Below, piece by piece: positions 27,023 to 36,159 of a DNA stretch of 64,000 bases. Made by a program: the position numbers and the translations under genes. Location: NCBI RefSeq assembly GCF_006658505.1, contig NZ_VFUZ01000002.1:248001-312000 (forward strand), read 5' to 3'. The DNA comes from Mesorhizobium sp. B2-4-15. GTDB taxonomy: Bacteria > Pseudomonadota > Alphaproteobacteria > Rhizobiales > Rhizobiaceae. Within the stretch, counting starts at the first letter, position 1, and each line of letters starts with the position of its first letter. The notes below the pieces were generated by a model that did not search any database, was not told where the DNA came from, and saw nothing but the letters and a program-made list of their open reading frames with translations.

Positions 27023-28960
27023 ATGCGCCACATCATGGCCAAGAGCCTCGCCCCCACCGACAGCGTACGCGATTATCTGGCGGCGCAAGAAAAGAAGTCG
27101 CTGCTGCGCTTCCTCACCTGCGGTTCGGTCGATGACGGCAAGTCGACGCTGATCGGTCGCCTTTTGTCAGACACCAAGCAGATTTTCGAGGACCAGCTCG
27201 CCGCGCTCGAGCGCGATTCGCGTAAGCATGGCACCACCGGCGACGACATCGACTTCGCGCTGCTTGTCGATGGTCTCGAGGCAGAACGCGAACAAGGCAT
27301 CACCATCGATGTTGCCTATCGTTTCTTTGCCACGCCCAAGCGCAAGTTCATCGTCGCCGACACGCCCGGCCACGAACAATATACACGCAACATGGCGACA
27401 GGCGCTTCGACCGCCGACCTGGCGATCGTGCTGATCGATGCCCGGCAAGGGGTGTTGCGCCAAACCAGGCGCCATTCGATCATCGCCTCCTTGCTGGGCA
27501 TCCGCCATATCGTGCTTGCCGTCAACAAGATCGATCTCGTCGATTTCGACCAGTTGGTCTTCGACCGGATCGTCGAAGATTACCGGCAGTTCTCACGCGA
27601 TCTCGGCTTCCAGACCATCGTGCCGATCCCGATGTCGGCTCGCTACGGGGACAATGTCAGCAGCCGCTCTGAAAACATGAAATGGTATTCCGGTCCGACG
27701 CTGATCGAGCACCTTGAGGCCGTCTCGGTCGAGGAGGCGACCGTCGAGCTGCCGTTCCGTTTCCCGGTCCAGTACGTCAATCGCCCGAATCTCGACTTCC
27801 GCGGTTTTGCCGGCACGATTGCTTCAGGTTCGGTCTCGCAGGGCGACGAGGTCGTCGTCGCCAAATCCGGCAAGTCCTCGCATGTCAAGCGCATCGTCGC
27901 TCATGGCGGCGATCTCAAACAGGCGGTCGCCGGTCAGGCCATCACGCTTGTTCTTGACGACGAGGTCGAGGTTTCCAGAGGCAACATGTTGGTTTCGCCG
28001 GCAGCCCGGCCACAGGTCGCCGATCAGTTCGCCGCCAACATCGTCTGGTTTGACGAGCATGCGCTGTTGCCGGGCCGCTCCTACATCCTGCGCACCGAAA
28101 CCGACCAGACCAGCGCCACTGTCACCGACCTGAAATACCGCATCAACGTCAACGACTTCGCCCATGAGGCGGCCAAGTCGCTTGAGATGAATGAAGTCGG
28201 CATCTGCAACATCTCGACACGAGCACCGATCGCCTTCGATCCTTTCGCCGAGAACCGCACCACCGGCGCCTTCATCCTGATCGATCGCATCAGCAACGCC
28301 ACCGTCGGTGCCGGCATGATCGTGCACTCGCTGCGCCGTGCTGAAAACATCCACTGGCAATCGCTCGATGTCGGCAAGCGCGCGCGTGCCGACATGAAGA
28401 ACCAGCGGCCTGCCGTGTTCTGGTTCACCGGGCTTTCGGGCTCCGGCAAGTCGACCATCGCCAACCTGTTCGAGAAGAAGCTGTTCGCCACCGGCCGGCA
28501 CACCTATATCCTGGATGGCGACAATGTCCGTCACGGTCTCAACCGCGATCTCGGATTCACCGATGCCGACCGCGTCGAAAACATCCGCCGCGTCGCCGAA
28601 GTGGCCAGGCTGATGGCTGATGCCGGGTTGATCGTCATTGTCTCCTTCATTTCGCCGTTCAGCGCCGAGCGGCGCATGGCGCGCGAGCTGATGGCCGATG
28701 GCGAGTTCATCGAAGTGTTTGTCGACACGCCCTTCGAGGAATGCGCCAGGCGGGATCCAAAGGGCCTCTACGCCCGCGCGCTGAATGGCGAGATCAAGAA
28801 TTTCACCGGTGTCGATTCGCCATACGAGGCGCCGGAAAAACCGGAAATCCATCTGAAGACGCTCGGCAGATCGGCGGAAGAGATGGTAGATGCCCTGGAA
28901 CACTGGCTGAATGAGCGTGACATTGCCGAAGACCAATACGACAACGGCGGCGGCATCTGA
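27023..28960 (+). CDS. cysNC: bifunctional sulfate adenylyltransferase subunit 1 / adenylylsulfate kinase
   Basis: The 645-residue fusion has a CysN GTPase domain (residues 1-430: [15 protein letters not shown], the G2/G3 blocks [15 protein letters not shown] and DTPGHEQY, and NKIDLVD) and a CysC APS-kinase domain (about 445-640: P-loop GLSGSGKST near 470, [15 protein letters not shown]). With CysD it makes APS and then PAPS. The same fusion is known in rhizobial NodQ and CysN/CysC proteins. ATG at 27035 is an alternative start. The cysQ gene follows. Confidence 0.95.
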   Translation: MRHIMAKSLAPTDSVRDYLAAQEKKSLLRFLTCGSVDDGKSTLIGRLLSDTKQIFEDQLAALERDSRKHGTTGDDIDFALLVDGLEAEREQGITIDVAYRFFATPKRKFIVADTPGHEQYTRNMATGASTADLAIVLIDARQGVLRQTRRHSIIASLLGIRHIVLAVNKIDLVDFDQLVFDRIVEDYRQFSRDLGFQTIVPIPMSARYGDNVSSRSENMKWYSGPTLIEHLEAVSVEEATVELPFRFPVQYVNRPNLDFRGFAGTIASGSVSQGDEVVVAKSGKSSHVKRIVAHGGDLKQAVAGQAITLVLDDEVEVSRGNMLVSPAARPQVADQFAANIVWFDEHALLPGRSYILRTETDQTSATVTDLKYRINVNDFAHEAAKSLEMNEVGICNISTRAPIAFDPFAENRTTGAFILIDRISNATVGAGMIVHSLRRAENIHWQSLDVGKRARADMKNQRPAVFWFTGLSGSGKSTIANLFEKKLFATGRHTYILDGDNVRHGLNRDLGFTDADRVENIRRVAEVARLMADAGLIVIVSFISPFSAERRMARELMADGEFIEVFVDTPFEECARRDPKGLYARALNGEIKNFTGVDSPYEAPEKPEIHLKTLGRSAEEMVDALEHWLNERDIAEDQYDNGGGI

Positions 28961-28970
28961 CGACAGGTCG

Positions 28971-29762
28971 ATGCTCGAAATCTTCGAGCATCTGGCGCTG
29001 GCGGCCGGACGCGAGGTCATGCGCGTGTTTCACGCCGGTTGCGCGGTGGACCGGAAATCGGACTCCTCGCCGGTTACGGAGGCGGATCGCGAAAGCGAGA
29101 AGATCATTCTCGCCGGGTTGCGCGCCGCATTCCCCGACATTCCGTGCGTGGCTGAAGAGGAAGCGGCCGCCGGCGTCATGCCTGCCTATCTTGGCGAGGC
29201 CTTCTTCCTCATCGATCCGCTCGACGGCACCAAGGAATTCGTCAACCGCCGCACTGACTTCACCGTCAACATCGCGCTTGTCCGTCGTGGCGTGCCGGAA
29301 GTCGGCGTCGTCTTCGCCCCCTGCAGCGGCCGTTTCTTTTCCGGCCAGCCGGGCAGGGCGGAAGCTCTCGAAATCGATGGCGACTTCCAGATCGTCGCTC
29401 GCCGGCCGATTTCGGTGAGAACGGCCGCGGCCCCGCTGGCCGTGGTGGCCAGCCGCTCCCACAACACGCCGGAAACCGAAGCCTATATTCGCGACCTCGG
29501 TGCCGCCGAGATCGTTTCGGTCGGTTCTTCCTTGAAATTCTGCCTTCTCGCCAGCGCCGAGGCGGATGTCTACCCGCGTTTCGGCCGCACCATGGAATGG
29601 GACACGGCGGCGGGCGACGCGGTGCTTCGCGCGGCGGGCGGCACGACGTGCACGCTGGACGGCAAGCCTCTGGCCTATGGCAAACGCGACCAGGTCGACG
29701 ATGAGGATTTCGCCAATCCGCATTTCATCGCCAGCGGCAGGGCAGGGACCAGCCCCGCCTGA
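28971..29762 (+). CDS. cysQ: 3'(2'),5'-bisphosphate nucleotidase
   Basis: CysQ removes the 3'-phosphate from PAP, the by-product of sulfotransferases, and from PAPS. The protein (263 residues) belongs to the inositol-monophosphatase fold, with the metal-binding blocks VAEEEAA, LIDPLDGTKEFVNR and EWDTAAGDAVLRAAGG. ATG 28971 gives MLEIFEHLALAAGREVMRVF, which aligns with CysQ; a longer version from 28911 would overlap cysNC by 50 bases. With cysD and cysNC it gives a complete PAPS-making and PAP-clearing set. It converges on the aminotransferase with a 9-base gap. Confidence 0.92.
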   Translation: MLEIFEHLALAAGREVMRVFHAGCAVDRKSDSSPVTEADRESEKIILAGLRAAFPDIPCVAEEEAAAGVMPAYLGEAFFLIDPLDGTKEFVNRRTDFTVNIALVRRGVPEVGVVFAPCSGRFFSGQPGRAEALEIDGDFQIVARRPISVRTAAAPLAVVASRSHNTPETEAYIRDLGAAEIVSVGSSLKFCLLASAEADVYPRFGRTMEWDTAAGDAVLRAAGGTTCTLDGKPLAYGKRDQVDDEDFANPHFIASGRAGTSPA

Positions 29763-29771
29763 GACTAACGG

Positions 29772-30914
29772 TTACTCGGCCGCGGCCTGCGCCGAGTTCG
29801 AACCGATATAGTTGCGGATCGTCTCTATGATTCGGTCCTGGTCGGCTTCGCTCAAATAGGGGTGCATCGGCAGGCACAGGATACGCTTCGGCAATCCCTC
29901 CGAAACGGCAAGACCCGTCGGCGCGCGCCGATAGTCGCGATAGGCGACCTGCTCGTGCAACGGCTTGACGTAGTAGACGACCGAGGGAATGCCCTTCTCG
30001 CTCAGATGCGCCTTCAGCCCGTCGCGCTTCGGGGTTTCAATGGCGTACTGCGCCCACGCCGAGCGGCTGCCGTCGAGGTTGCGGGCGGCGGTGACGATGT
30101 CGCCGAGACCTTCGGCATAGCGATTCGCCACGACTTGGCGTGCAATCATTTCGTCTTCGAGAATGGCGAGCTTCTCGATGAGGATCGCCGCCTGCAGCGT
30201 GTCGAGGCGAGAATTGATGCCGACACGGACATTGTCATATTGCGTCTCGCCTTTGCCGTGGAAGGCAAAGGAACGCAACTTGTCGGCCAGTGCGTCATCG
30301 TTGGTGAACATCGCGCCGCCGTCGCCATAGCAGCCAAGCGGCTTGGCTGGATAGAAGCTGGTCGAGCCGACATGGCCGAAGGCACCGCACATCTTGCCGT
30401 CAAGTGACCCGCCCATCGACTGGGCGGCGTCCTCGATCACCATCAAGCCTTCACGGTTGGCGATGGCCATGATGGCTTCGTAGTCGGCGGCTAGACCGAA
30501 CAGGTCGACCGGGATGATCGCCTTCGGCTTCAGCCGGCCTTCCTTCTTGATCATCGCGATCGCGGCCTCGAGGCTGGCGATGTCGATGTTGTAGGTCTTG
30601 GCGTCGACGTCGACGAACACAGGCTCCGCCTTGGCCAGCGCCACCACTTCAGCCGTGGCGGCGAAAGTGAAGCTCGGCACGAACACGGCATCGCCCGGAC
30701 CGATGCCGGCGGCAAACAGCGGCAGCAGCAGTGCGTCGGTGCCGTTGGCGCACGCCACGACATGCTTGGTGCCGACATAGGCGGCGAGCTTCTTCTCGAA
30801 CTCCGCGACCTGGGGGCCGAGAATGTAGCGGCCGTCCTCGACGACATGGTCGATCGCGGCTTTCAGCCGGTCGCGGATTCGTTCGCGCTGCGCGCCAAGA
30901 TCGATGAACTGCAT
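29772..30914 (-). CDS. DegT-family sugar aminotransferase, WbpE-like
   Basis: The 380-residue PLP enzyme opens MQFIDLGAQRERIRDRLKAA, like WbpE, which aminates C3 of UDP-3-keto-GlcNAcA. The PLP lysine lies in STSFYPAKPLGCYGDGGA, with ACANGTDALLLPL, FVPSFTFAATAEV, VIEDAAQSMGG and GINSRLDTLQAAIL as strong family blocks. The exact substrate is not readable because PglE, perosamine and related synthases share these motifs, and no WbpA/B/D-type partners are seen here. ATG 30914 has GAGG seven bases upstream. A structured element lies 35 bases further upstream. Confidence 0.85.
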   Translation of the reverse strand: MQFIDLGAQRERIRDRLKAAIDHVVEDGRYILGPQVAEFEKKLAAYVGTKHVVACANGTDALLLPLFAAGIGPGDAVFVPSFTFAATAEVVALAKAEPVFVDVDAKTYNIDIASLEAAIAMIKKEGRLKPKAIIPVDLFGLAADYEAIMAIANREGLMVIEDAAQSMGGSLDGKMCGAFGHVGSTSFYPAKPLGCYGDGGAMFTNDDALADKLRSFAFHGKGETQYDNVRVGINSRLDTLQAAILIEKLAILEDEMIARQVVANRYAEGLGDIVTAARNLDGSRSAWAQYAIETPKRDGLKAHLSEKGIPSVVYYVKPLHEQVAYRDYRRAPTGLAVSEGLPKRILCLPMHPYLSEADQDRIIETIRNYIGSNSAQAAAE

Positions 30915-30948
30915 GTCGGCCTCAAAGCTGCCAATAAACCGGCCTGCT

Positions 30949-31022
30949 GGTAACAGACTTGGCACGGCTGAAAAAGCCGGCCGAGGGCGGCGCGAACTGC
31001 GCCAGTGTCGCAGTCTGTTACC
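30949..31022 (-). promoter_or_regulatory. three-way-junction palindrome upstream of the WbpE-like aminotransferase
   Basis: Perfect 11-base arms GGTAACAGACT (30949-30959) and AGTCTGTTACC (31012-31022) enclose two perfect 5-bp hairpins: CGGCT/AGCCG (30965-30979, loop of 5) and GGCGC/GCGCC (30989-31003, loop of 5). The 74-base unit would fold as a closed three-way junction in RNA. It ends 34 bases before the aminotransferase start, so it may be a leader element; a mobile intergenic repeat is the main alternative. I recognise no known riboswitch. Confidence 0.6.
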
Positions 31023-31046
31023 GTCCTTTGCCGGCGCATAGTGCCC

Positions 31047-31067
31047 AAAAGCCGGAAATCCGGCCTT
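31047..31067 (-). terminator. intrinsic terminator after the kinase gene
   Basis: Read on the minus strand, GCCGG-ATTT-CCGGC is extended by flanking A-T and G-T pairs and followed by TTTT. It lies about 75 bases beyond the stop of the PfkB kinase gene, so it should end the frcR-mutarotase-kinase transcript before the WbpE-like gene. Confidence 0.7.
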
Positions 31068-31141
31068 CAGCGCGCATTTGGAACCTTCTCTGTCGCGCTT
31101 TTCCAGCCCATCGAAACATAAAGTGATCGGCTGGGCGCGGA

Positions 31142-32065
31142 TCAGTTGATCTCATGCCGCCAGGGTGGATTGGCGCCGGCGCGCGACACCGTCACCGCCG
31201 CCGCCTTGGCGCCGAGCGACAGTGCCTTGCGGATGGCGTCTTGTGTAAGTCCGCCTATGGCCGCCTTCGTCAGCAGGCCTTGTTCATGCAGGGAGACAAG
31301 GATGCCGGCGTTGAATGTGTCGCCGGCGCCGACCGTATCGACCACCGTGACCCTCTCCGGCATTACCGTGACGGCATGATCCTTACTGTAGCCGACCGCA
31401 CCTTCGCTGCCATGCGTGACGACGATGAGCTTCGGCCCGCGGTCGAGCCAGTTGCGCACGACGTCTTCATGCGAACCGGCTTCGCCGAACCAATGGAGGT
31501 CTTCGTCCGAGAGCTTTACGATGTCGGCCATCGCCATCATGGCGCGGATGCGTCTGAGGTGCTTGGCCTTGTCCGGGATGAAGTTGGGCCGGATGTTGGG
31601 GTCGAGCATCATGACGCGATGGCCATGCTCGCGCTTCATGAATTCCTCATACGCTGATCCCGCGGGCTCCGAGATCAGGCTGATGGCGCCGAACAGCATC
31701 GCCTCGATCTCGGACCCGAGCTGCGGCAGGTCGTCGATGGTCAGCATGCGCCCGGCGGTATTCTCGTCATAGAAGGTGTAGGTCGCCTGGCCATTGTTCA
31801 GTTTTACGAAAGCCAGCGTCGTCGGCCTCGGCGACGTGTGGGCATAGGTGGAACTGACCTTGCTCGCTCCCAGCGCATCCCGGAATTGACCGCCGAAAAG
31901 ATCCGATGACAGGCCAGAGAAGAAGCCGGCCGGCGCACCGAGCCGGCCAAGCGCGATCGCCGTGTTGAACACCGCGCCGCCGACATAGGGAGCAAAGGCC
32001 GGCTCCCCTTCCGTCGTGGTGCGCGGCAGCATGTCGATCAGGGCTTCGCCGCAGCAGAGGATCAT
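31142..32065 (-). CDS. frcK: PfkB-family fructokinase of the frc locus
   Basis: The 307-residue sugar kinase has the N-terminal PfkB block GGAVFNTAIALGRLG and the C-terminal signature VDTVGAGDTFNAGIL with the catalytic Asp. In Sinorhizobium meliloti the frcBCAK genes transport and phosphorylate fructose; here the kinase lies across the regulator from frcBCA. Its ATG overlaps the mutarotase gene by 4 bases. It probably makes fructose-6-phosphate or fructose-1-phosphate in the cytoplasm; substrate is inferred from context. Confidence 0.85.
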   Translation of the reverse strand: MILCCGEALIDMLPRTTTEGEPAFAPYVGGAVFNTAIALGRLGAPAGFFSGLSSDLFGGQFRDALGASKVSSTYAHTSPRPTTLAFVKLNNGQATYTFYDENTAGRMLTIDDLPQLGSEIEAMLFGAISLISEPAGSAYEEFMKREHGHRVMMLDPNIRPNFIPDKAKHLRRIRAMMAMADIVKLSDEDLHWFGEAGSHEDVVRNWLDRGPKLIVVTHGSEGAVGYSKDHAVTVMPERVTVVDTVGAGDTFNAGILVSLHEQGLLTKAAIGGLTQDAIRKALSLGAKAAAVTVSRAGANPPWRHEIN

Positions 32066-32508
32066 GGCTTCTTGGTCTCCGGCGGATAGATCACGCCCTT
32101 GCGGATGATGATGTTGGCGTAAAGCCGCGGCTCGCTTGTCGCGACGATGGCGTGCGCCGATTTGACCCGTGCATAGAAGTCGGCGCCGGCCAGCGCAACC
32201 ACCTTGCGGCCCGGCACGCGTTTGGCACAGATCGCCTCCATCTCATGATGGACGGGGTCGGCGAGTGACGGATCGCCCTTCACCGAGGCGCGAAACAACG
32301 CCTCGGGGACGACGTCGTCGACCGGCAGGATGCTCAGGATCGCGTCGAGCACCGGAATGAGGGGATGACCGTCGGCCCGGACGAGGCGTCTTGCCTGCTC
32401 CTCGGCCGGATAGTTTCCATCGACCAGGGCGATCTCGTCGCCATGCCCCATGGCACGCAGGGTCGCCAGGAGTTCCGGACCGAGTAGCGCCGGTATTCCG
32501 ATCAGCAT
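32062..32508 (-). CDS. RbsD/FucU-family sugar mutarotase
   Basis: The 148-residue protein opens MLIGIPALLGPELLATLRAMGHGDEIALVD, the signature of FucU/RbsD sugar mutarotases, with the GHGDE histidine and the C-terminal YANIIIRKGV segment. These enzymes speed interconversion of sugar anomers or ring forms, helping a kinase receive the right form. It starts at the base after the frcR stop and overlaps the kinase start by 4 bases, so the three genes are coupled. Its sugar is probably fructose here, by context only. Confidence 0.85.
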   Translation of the reverse strand: MLIGIPALLGPELLATLRAMGHGDEIALVDGNYPAEEQARRLVRADGHPLIPVLDAILSILPVDDVVPEALFRASVKGDPSLADPVHHEMEAICAKRVPGRKVVALAGADFYARVKSAHAIVATSEPRLYANIIIRKGVIYPPETKKP

Positions 32509-33735
32509 TCAGGCGCTCCTGGAAATCGTGGTCGAACCGACGAGAAATCGCTCCGAAAGCGGCAGGCTGGCGCCACCAAGGGCCCGAGCGTGGATGCCGA
32601 CGGTCCCCTCGCGGACGGCTGGAAGCTTCAATCCTTCGCCGTCAACGGTGCCGACGGCTTCGATGACGGCATCGACCAGCCGCCGCCGTACGGTGAGCGG
32701 CATCCAGCCGTCGATCACCGCCGCCTCGAAATCGATGACGGAAGAGGCCGCCACGATGGCGTAGGCGAGCGCCCGCGAGGCGCTGGCGATCCAATCGTCG
32801 AGCTCGACGCCGATCTCGCCCCAGTCTTCCGGAGATGTCCACAGATGTGAAGCTTCGACACCGCGCGCGTTGAGCGCCTTTTCCAGCATGGCGATCGACG
32901 CGATGTCGATCAGCTGGGTTGGCTTGCCCTCGGGGCCTGGCACCGGCATGGAGCCCAGCGCGCCGGCATTGCCGGTGGGGCCCCCATAGAGGCGTCCATT
33001 CAACACGATACCGCCGCCGGCAAAGGCGCCGATATAGAAATAGACGAAGTCGCGGGCGGCTCCTGCCTGGCCGAAGACGAGCTCGGCGCCGCAAGCCGAG
33101 GTGGCGTCGTTTTGAAGGTAGACCGGAAATTCGCACTGCAACTGGATCTCGGCCCTGATGTCGCGGTGGCGCCATTCATCCATCACGTCCCGGGGCGCGT
33201 TGGCCCTATCGGCCCAGTTCCACAATTCGAACGGCATGGCGATGCCGAGCCCGGCAATGCGCTTGTTCTGAGCGGGGCTGAGTTCCGCGCGCATCTTTTC
33301 CATGCCCGAGGTGACGAATTCCACTGTCTCGCGTGGCGCCGGGTAGCGGTAGGAGTGCTGCAACATCGAACGGACATTGCCGAGGAAATCGATCAGCACG
33401 AGTTCGGCGCTGCGCCGGCCGATCTTCAGGCCTATGAAATACGCACCCTCCGGATTGAGCGCCATCGGAATGGACGGTTGGCCGATCTTGCCGCGCAACG
33501 GCGCCTGACGCACGAGAAGATTGTCGTCTTCAAGTTCCCGCATGATGACTGAAACGGTCTGGGCCGAAAGGCCGGTCATACGGGCGATATCGGATTTGGC
33601 GAGGCTGCCATGCTGGCGCACCAGCGAGAGCACAAGCCGCTCATTGTGGTCCCGCATCCCGCTCTGATTGGTGCCCCGGTGAAGCCGACTCTCGGCTGTC
33701 TCGGGCGAACCGTGCCTCGCACTGCCGGTCTCCAC
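32509..33735 (-). CDS. frcR: ROK-family transcriptional regulator of the frc locus
   Basis: The 408-residue protein has an N-terminal winged helix (about 30-85; KSDIARMTGLSAQTVSVIMR is the recognition region) and a C-terminal ROK sugar-binding domain. The ROK part keeps LQNDATSACGAEL with the catalytic-site-like Asp and GNAGALGSMP, but lacks the usual Cys zinc cluster of NagC/Mlc-type proteins. The GTG start at 33735 is supported by GGGAGG about six bases upstream. It is divergent from frcB, and a 36-base dyad lies between them. It probably represses both units until a fructose-related sugar binds. Confidence 0.87.
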   Translation of the reverse strand: METGSARHGSPETAESRLHRGTNQSGMRDHNERLVLSLVRQHGSLAKSDIARMTGLSAQTVSVIMRELEDDNLLVRQAPLRGKIGQPSIPMALNPEGAYFIGLKIGRRSAELVLIDFLGNVRSMLQHSYRYPAPRETVEFVTSGMEKMRAELSPAQNKRIAGLGIAMPFELWNWADRANAPRDVMDEWRHRDIRAEIQLQCEFPVYLQNDATSACGAELVFGQAGAARDFVYFYIGAFAGGGIVLNGRLYGGPTGNAGALGSMPVPGPEGKPTQLIDIASIAMLEKALNARGVEASHLWTSPEDWGEIGVELDDWIASASRALAYAIVAASSVIDFEAAVIDGWMPLTVRRRLVDAVIEAVGTVDGEGLKLPAVREGTVGIHARALGGASLPLSERFLVGSTTISRSA

Positions 33736-33796
33736 CCTGATCCTCCCGTTAATTCCCCTCGGGGCTTTGGGCCAGAATGAGCGGTCGAGGCAAGTG

Positions 33797-33832
33797 TGTC
33801 AATAATAAATAAGAGTGATTTAATTATTGACA
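33797..33832. promoter_or_regulatory. candidate FrcR operator with divergent -35 boxes
   Basis: Perfect 10-base arms TGTCAATAAT (33797-33806) and ATTATTGACA (33823-33832) flank a 16-base AT-rich centre. Each arm contains TTGACA read outward (33827-33832 on +, complement of 33797-33802 on -), so the dyad holds a -35 box for frcB and another for frcR. ROK proteins bind AT-rich inverted repeats, which makes this the prime operator candidate. No good -10 match was seen at the ideal distance. Confidence 0.6.
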
Positions 33833-33946
33833 GCCAGCGCGGTCTGGTGTCTGCTGAAGCCAGCATCCACGCTGGGCTGTTTGTCTGGATGCTTGTATGG
33901 ATGCCGGTTGGCCGGCACCCGAAATGGTTCCACTGGGAGGACAATC

Positions 33947-34981
33947 GTGACCGACAAAAGAGTATTGAAAGCCACAGTTTTTGCCGCCGCGGCGTTTGGC
34001 GCGATGGCGTTTGCACCGGCCGCCTTCGCCGCCAATGTCAGCGCTTGCCTGATCACCAAGACCGACACCAATCCCTTCTTCGTCAAGATGAAGGAAGGCG
34101 CTACGGCGAAGGCCAAGGAAATCGGCGTCGATCTCAAAGCCTATGCCGGCAAGGCCGAAGGCGACAATGAAGGCCAGGTCGCGGCGATCGAATCATGCAT
34201 CGCCGATGGCGCCAAGGGTATTCTGATCACCGCCACCGACACCGCCGCTATCGTGCCGGCGGTGAAGAAGGCGCGAGACGCCGGACTTCTCGTGATCGCG
34301 CTGGACACGCAGCTTGAGCCCGCCGACGCCGCGGATGCGACGTTTGCAACCGACAATTTCAAAGCCGGCGAACTCATCGGCTCATGGGCAAAAGCGACTT
34401 TGGGCGACAAGGCCAAGGATGCCCACATTGCCTATATGGACCTGATTGCCAGCCAGCCATCGGTCGACGTGCAGCGTGACCAGGGCTTCATGAAGGGCTT
34501 CGGTATCGACGTCAACGATCCCAAGAAGATCGGTGACGAGAAGGATCCGCGCAATGTCTGCCACGATCTATCGAGCGGCAATGAGGATGGCGGCCATACC
34601 GCCATGGAGAACTGCCTGCAGAAGGACCCGAACATCAACGTCGTCTATACCATCAATGAACCCGCCGCCGCGGGCGCCTACCAGGCATTGAAGGCGGTCG
34701 GCAAGGAGAAGGACGTGTTGATCGTTTCGATCGACGGCGGCTGCCCGGGCGTCAAGAATGTGGCGGAAGGTATTATCGGCGCCACCTCTCAGCAATATCC
34801 CTTGCTGATGGCCTCGCTTGGCATCGAGGCGATCAAGGCTTTCGCCGACACCGGCAAGAAGCCTGAGCCGTCGCCCGGCTTGAACTTCTACAATACCGGC
34901 GTGACGCTGATCACTGACAAGCCCGCTGCCGGCGTCGATTCCATCGACACCAAGGCAGGTCTCGCCAAGTGCTGGGGTTGA
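33947..34981 (+). CDS. frcB: fructose ABC transporter, periplasmic binding protein
   Basis: The GTG at 33947, with GGGAGGA at 33935-33941, gives 344 residues with a signal peptide ([18 protein letters not shown]) and the mature start [20 protein letters not shown] that closely matches FrcB of S. meliloti. Later blocks such as [36 protein letters not shown] and [13 protein letters not shown] also fit. It captures fructose and related sugars in the periplasm for FrcC/FrcA. A 95-base gap with a stable hairpin separates it from frcC, fitting higher expression of the binding protein. Confidence 0.92.
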   Translation: MTDKRVLKATVFAAAAFGAMAFAPAAFAANVSACLITKTDTNPFFVKMKEGATAKAKEIGVDLKAYAGKAEGDNEGQVAAIESCIADGAKGILITATDTAAIVPAVKKARDAGLLVIALDTQLEPADAADATFATDNFKAGELIGSWAKATLGDKAKDAHIAYMDLIASQPSVDVQRDQGFMKGFGIDVNDPKKIGDEKDPRNVCHDLSSGNEDGGHTAMENCLQKDPNINVVYTINEPAAAGAYQALKAVGKEKDVLIVSIDGGCPGVKNVAEGIIGATSQQYPLLMASLGIEAIKAFADTGKKPEPSPGLNFYNTGVTLITDKPAAGVDSIDTKAGLAKCWG

Positions 34982-35031
34982 TTTGATCTCCTGATCGGCT
35001 CATTTTCCAGAAAACCACAAGAAAAAATGGT

Positions 35032-35055
35032 GTGGGGCGGCTCCGGCCGCTCCAC
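35032..35055 (+). promoter_or_regulatory. hairpin between frcB and frcC
   Basis: GTGGGGCGGC (35032-35041) pairs with GCCGCTCCAC (35046-35055) over 10 positions, with one G-T pair and a TCCG loop. No T-run follows, and frcC begins 21 bases later, so it more likely stabilises the frcB 3' end or reduces read-through than fully terminates. Confidence 0.65.
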
Positions 35056-35076
35056 CCATAAGGCGGGGAGGCCGAG

Positions 35077-36159
35077 TTGAGCATCGAGACAACCAAAGTC
35101 AGCGGACCGCAGGAGTTCGAAAAGGCGTTGGCCGCAAGCGACGGCAGCGTCGCTTCCTTCGACACACATTCACGCACCCCGCTGGAAAGCATCCAGCACA
35201 GGCTTCACAAAAGCCCGGCAATGGTGCCCCTGATCATCCTCGTGCTCTCGGTGATCCTGTTCGGCGTCGTCGTCGGTGGCCGCTTCTTCTCCCCCTTCAC
35301 GCTGACGCTGATCCTGCAGCAGGTGGCGATAACAGGCATGGTCGGCATCGCCCAGACGCTGGTGGTGCTGACCGCCGGCATCGACCTGTCCGTTGGTGCC
35401 ATCATGGTCCTGAGTTCCGTCGTCATGGGCCAGTTTGCCATGCACTATGGTGTCCCGGCACCCGTGGCTGTCGCGGTCGGGCTGCTTGTCGGCGCGCTTT
35501 GCGGCCTGGTCAATGGCGTCCTCATTGCCAGGGTGAAACTGCCGCCCTTCATCGTGACGCTCGGCACCTGGTCAATCTACGCTGCCATCAACTTCATCTA
35601 TTCGGGCAACGAGACCATCCGCAGCCAGGACCTCGAGGCAACGGCGCCATTGCTGCAATTCTTCGGCAACTCGTTCAAGGTTGGCGGCGCTGTCTTTACC
35701 TATGGTGTGCTTCTGATGCTGATCATGGCGGCGATCGCATGGTACGTGCTCAACCAGACTGCCTGGGGCCGCCATGTCTATGCGGTGGGTGACGATCCGG
35801 AGGCAGCCGAACTGTCGGGTGTCCGTGTCGACCGGATGCTGCTCGTGGTCTACACGCTGACGGGCGTCATTTGCGCCATTGCCGGCTGGGCGCTGATCGG
35901 GCGCATCGGCTCGGTCTCGCCTCAGGCCGGCCAGTTCGAGAACATCAATTCGATCACGGCCGTGGTGATCGGCGGTACTTCGCTGTTTGGCGGACGCGGC
36001 TCCATCCTCGGCACCATCTTCGGTGCTCTGATCGTCGGCGTGTTCGCACTGGGATTGCGGTTGTGGGGAACGGATCCTCAATGGACGCAATTGTCGGTCG
36101 GCGCCCTTATCATCGTCGCGGTCGGCATCGACCAATGGATCAGGAAGATCTCGGCATGA
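35077..36159 (+). CDS. frcC: fructose ABC transporter, permease
   Basis: The 360-residue inner-membrane protein of the carbohydrate-uptake-2 (RbsC-like) family has about ten helices. The blocks MVGIAQTLVVLTAGIDLSVG, NGVLIARVKLPPFIVTLGT and NSITAVVIGGTSLFGGRGSI are the family signature. TTG at 35077 preceded by GGGGAGG is the likely start; a cytoplasmic tail of about 45 residues comes before the first helix. Its stop overlaps the frcA start (ATGA). Confidence 0.92.
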   Translation: MSIETTKVSGPQEFEKALAASDGSVASFDTHSRTPLESIQHRLHKSPAMVPLIILVLSVILFGVVVGGRFFSPFTLTLILQQVAITGMVGIAQTLVVLTAGIDLSVGAIMVLSSVVMGQFAMHYGVPAPVAVAVGLLVGALCGLVNGVLIARVKLPPFIVTLGTWSIYAAINFIYSGNETIRSQDLEATAPLLQFFGNSFKVGGAVFTYGVLLMLIMAAIAWYVLNQTAWGRHVYAVGDDPEAAELSGVRVDRMLLVVYTLTGVICAIAGWALIGRIGSVSPQAGQFENINSITAVVIGGTSLFGGRGSILGTIFGALIVGVFALGLRLWGTDPQWTQLSVGALIIVAVGIDQWIRKISA

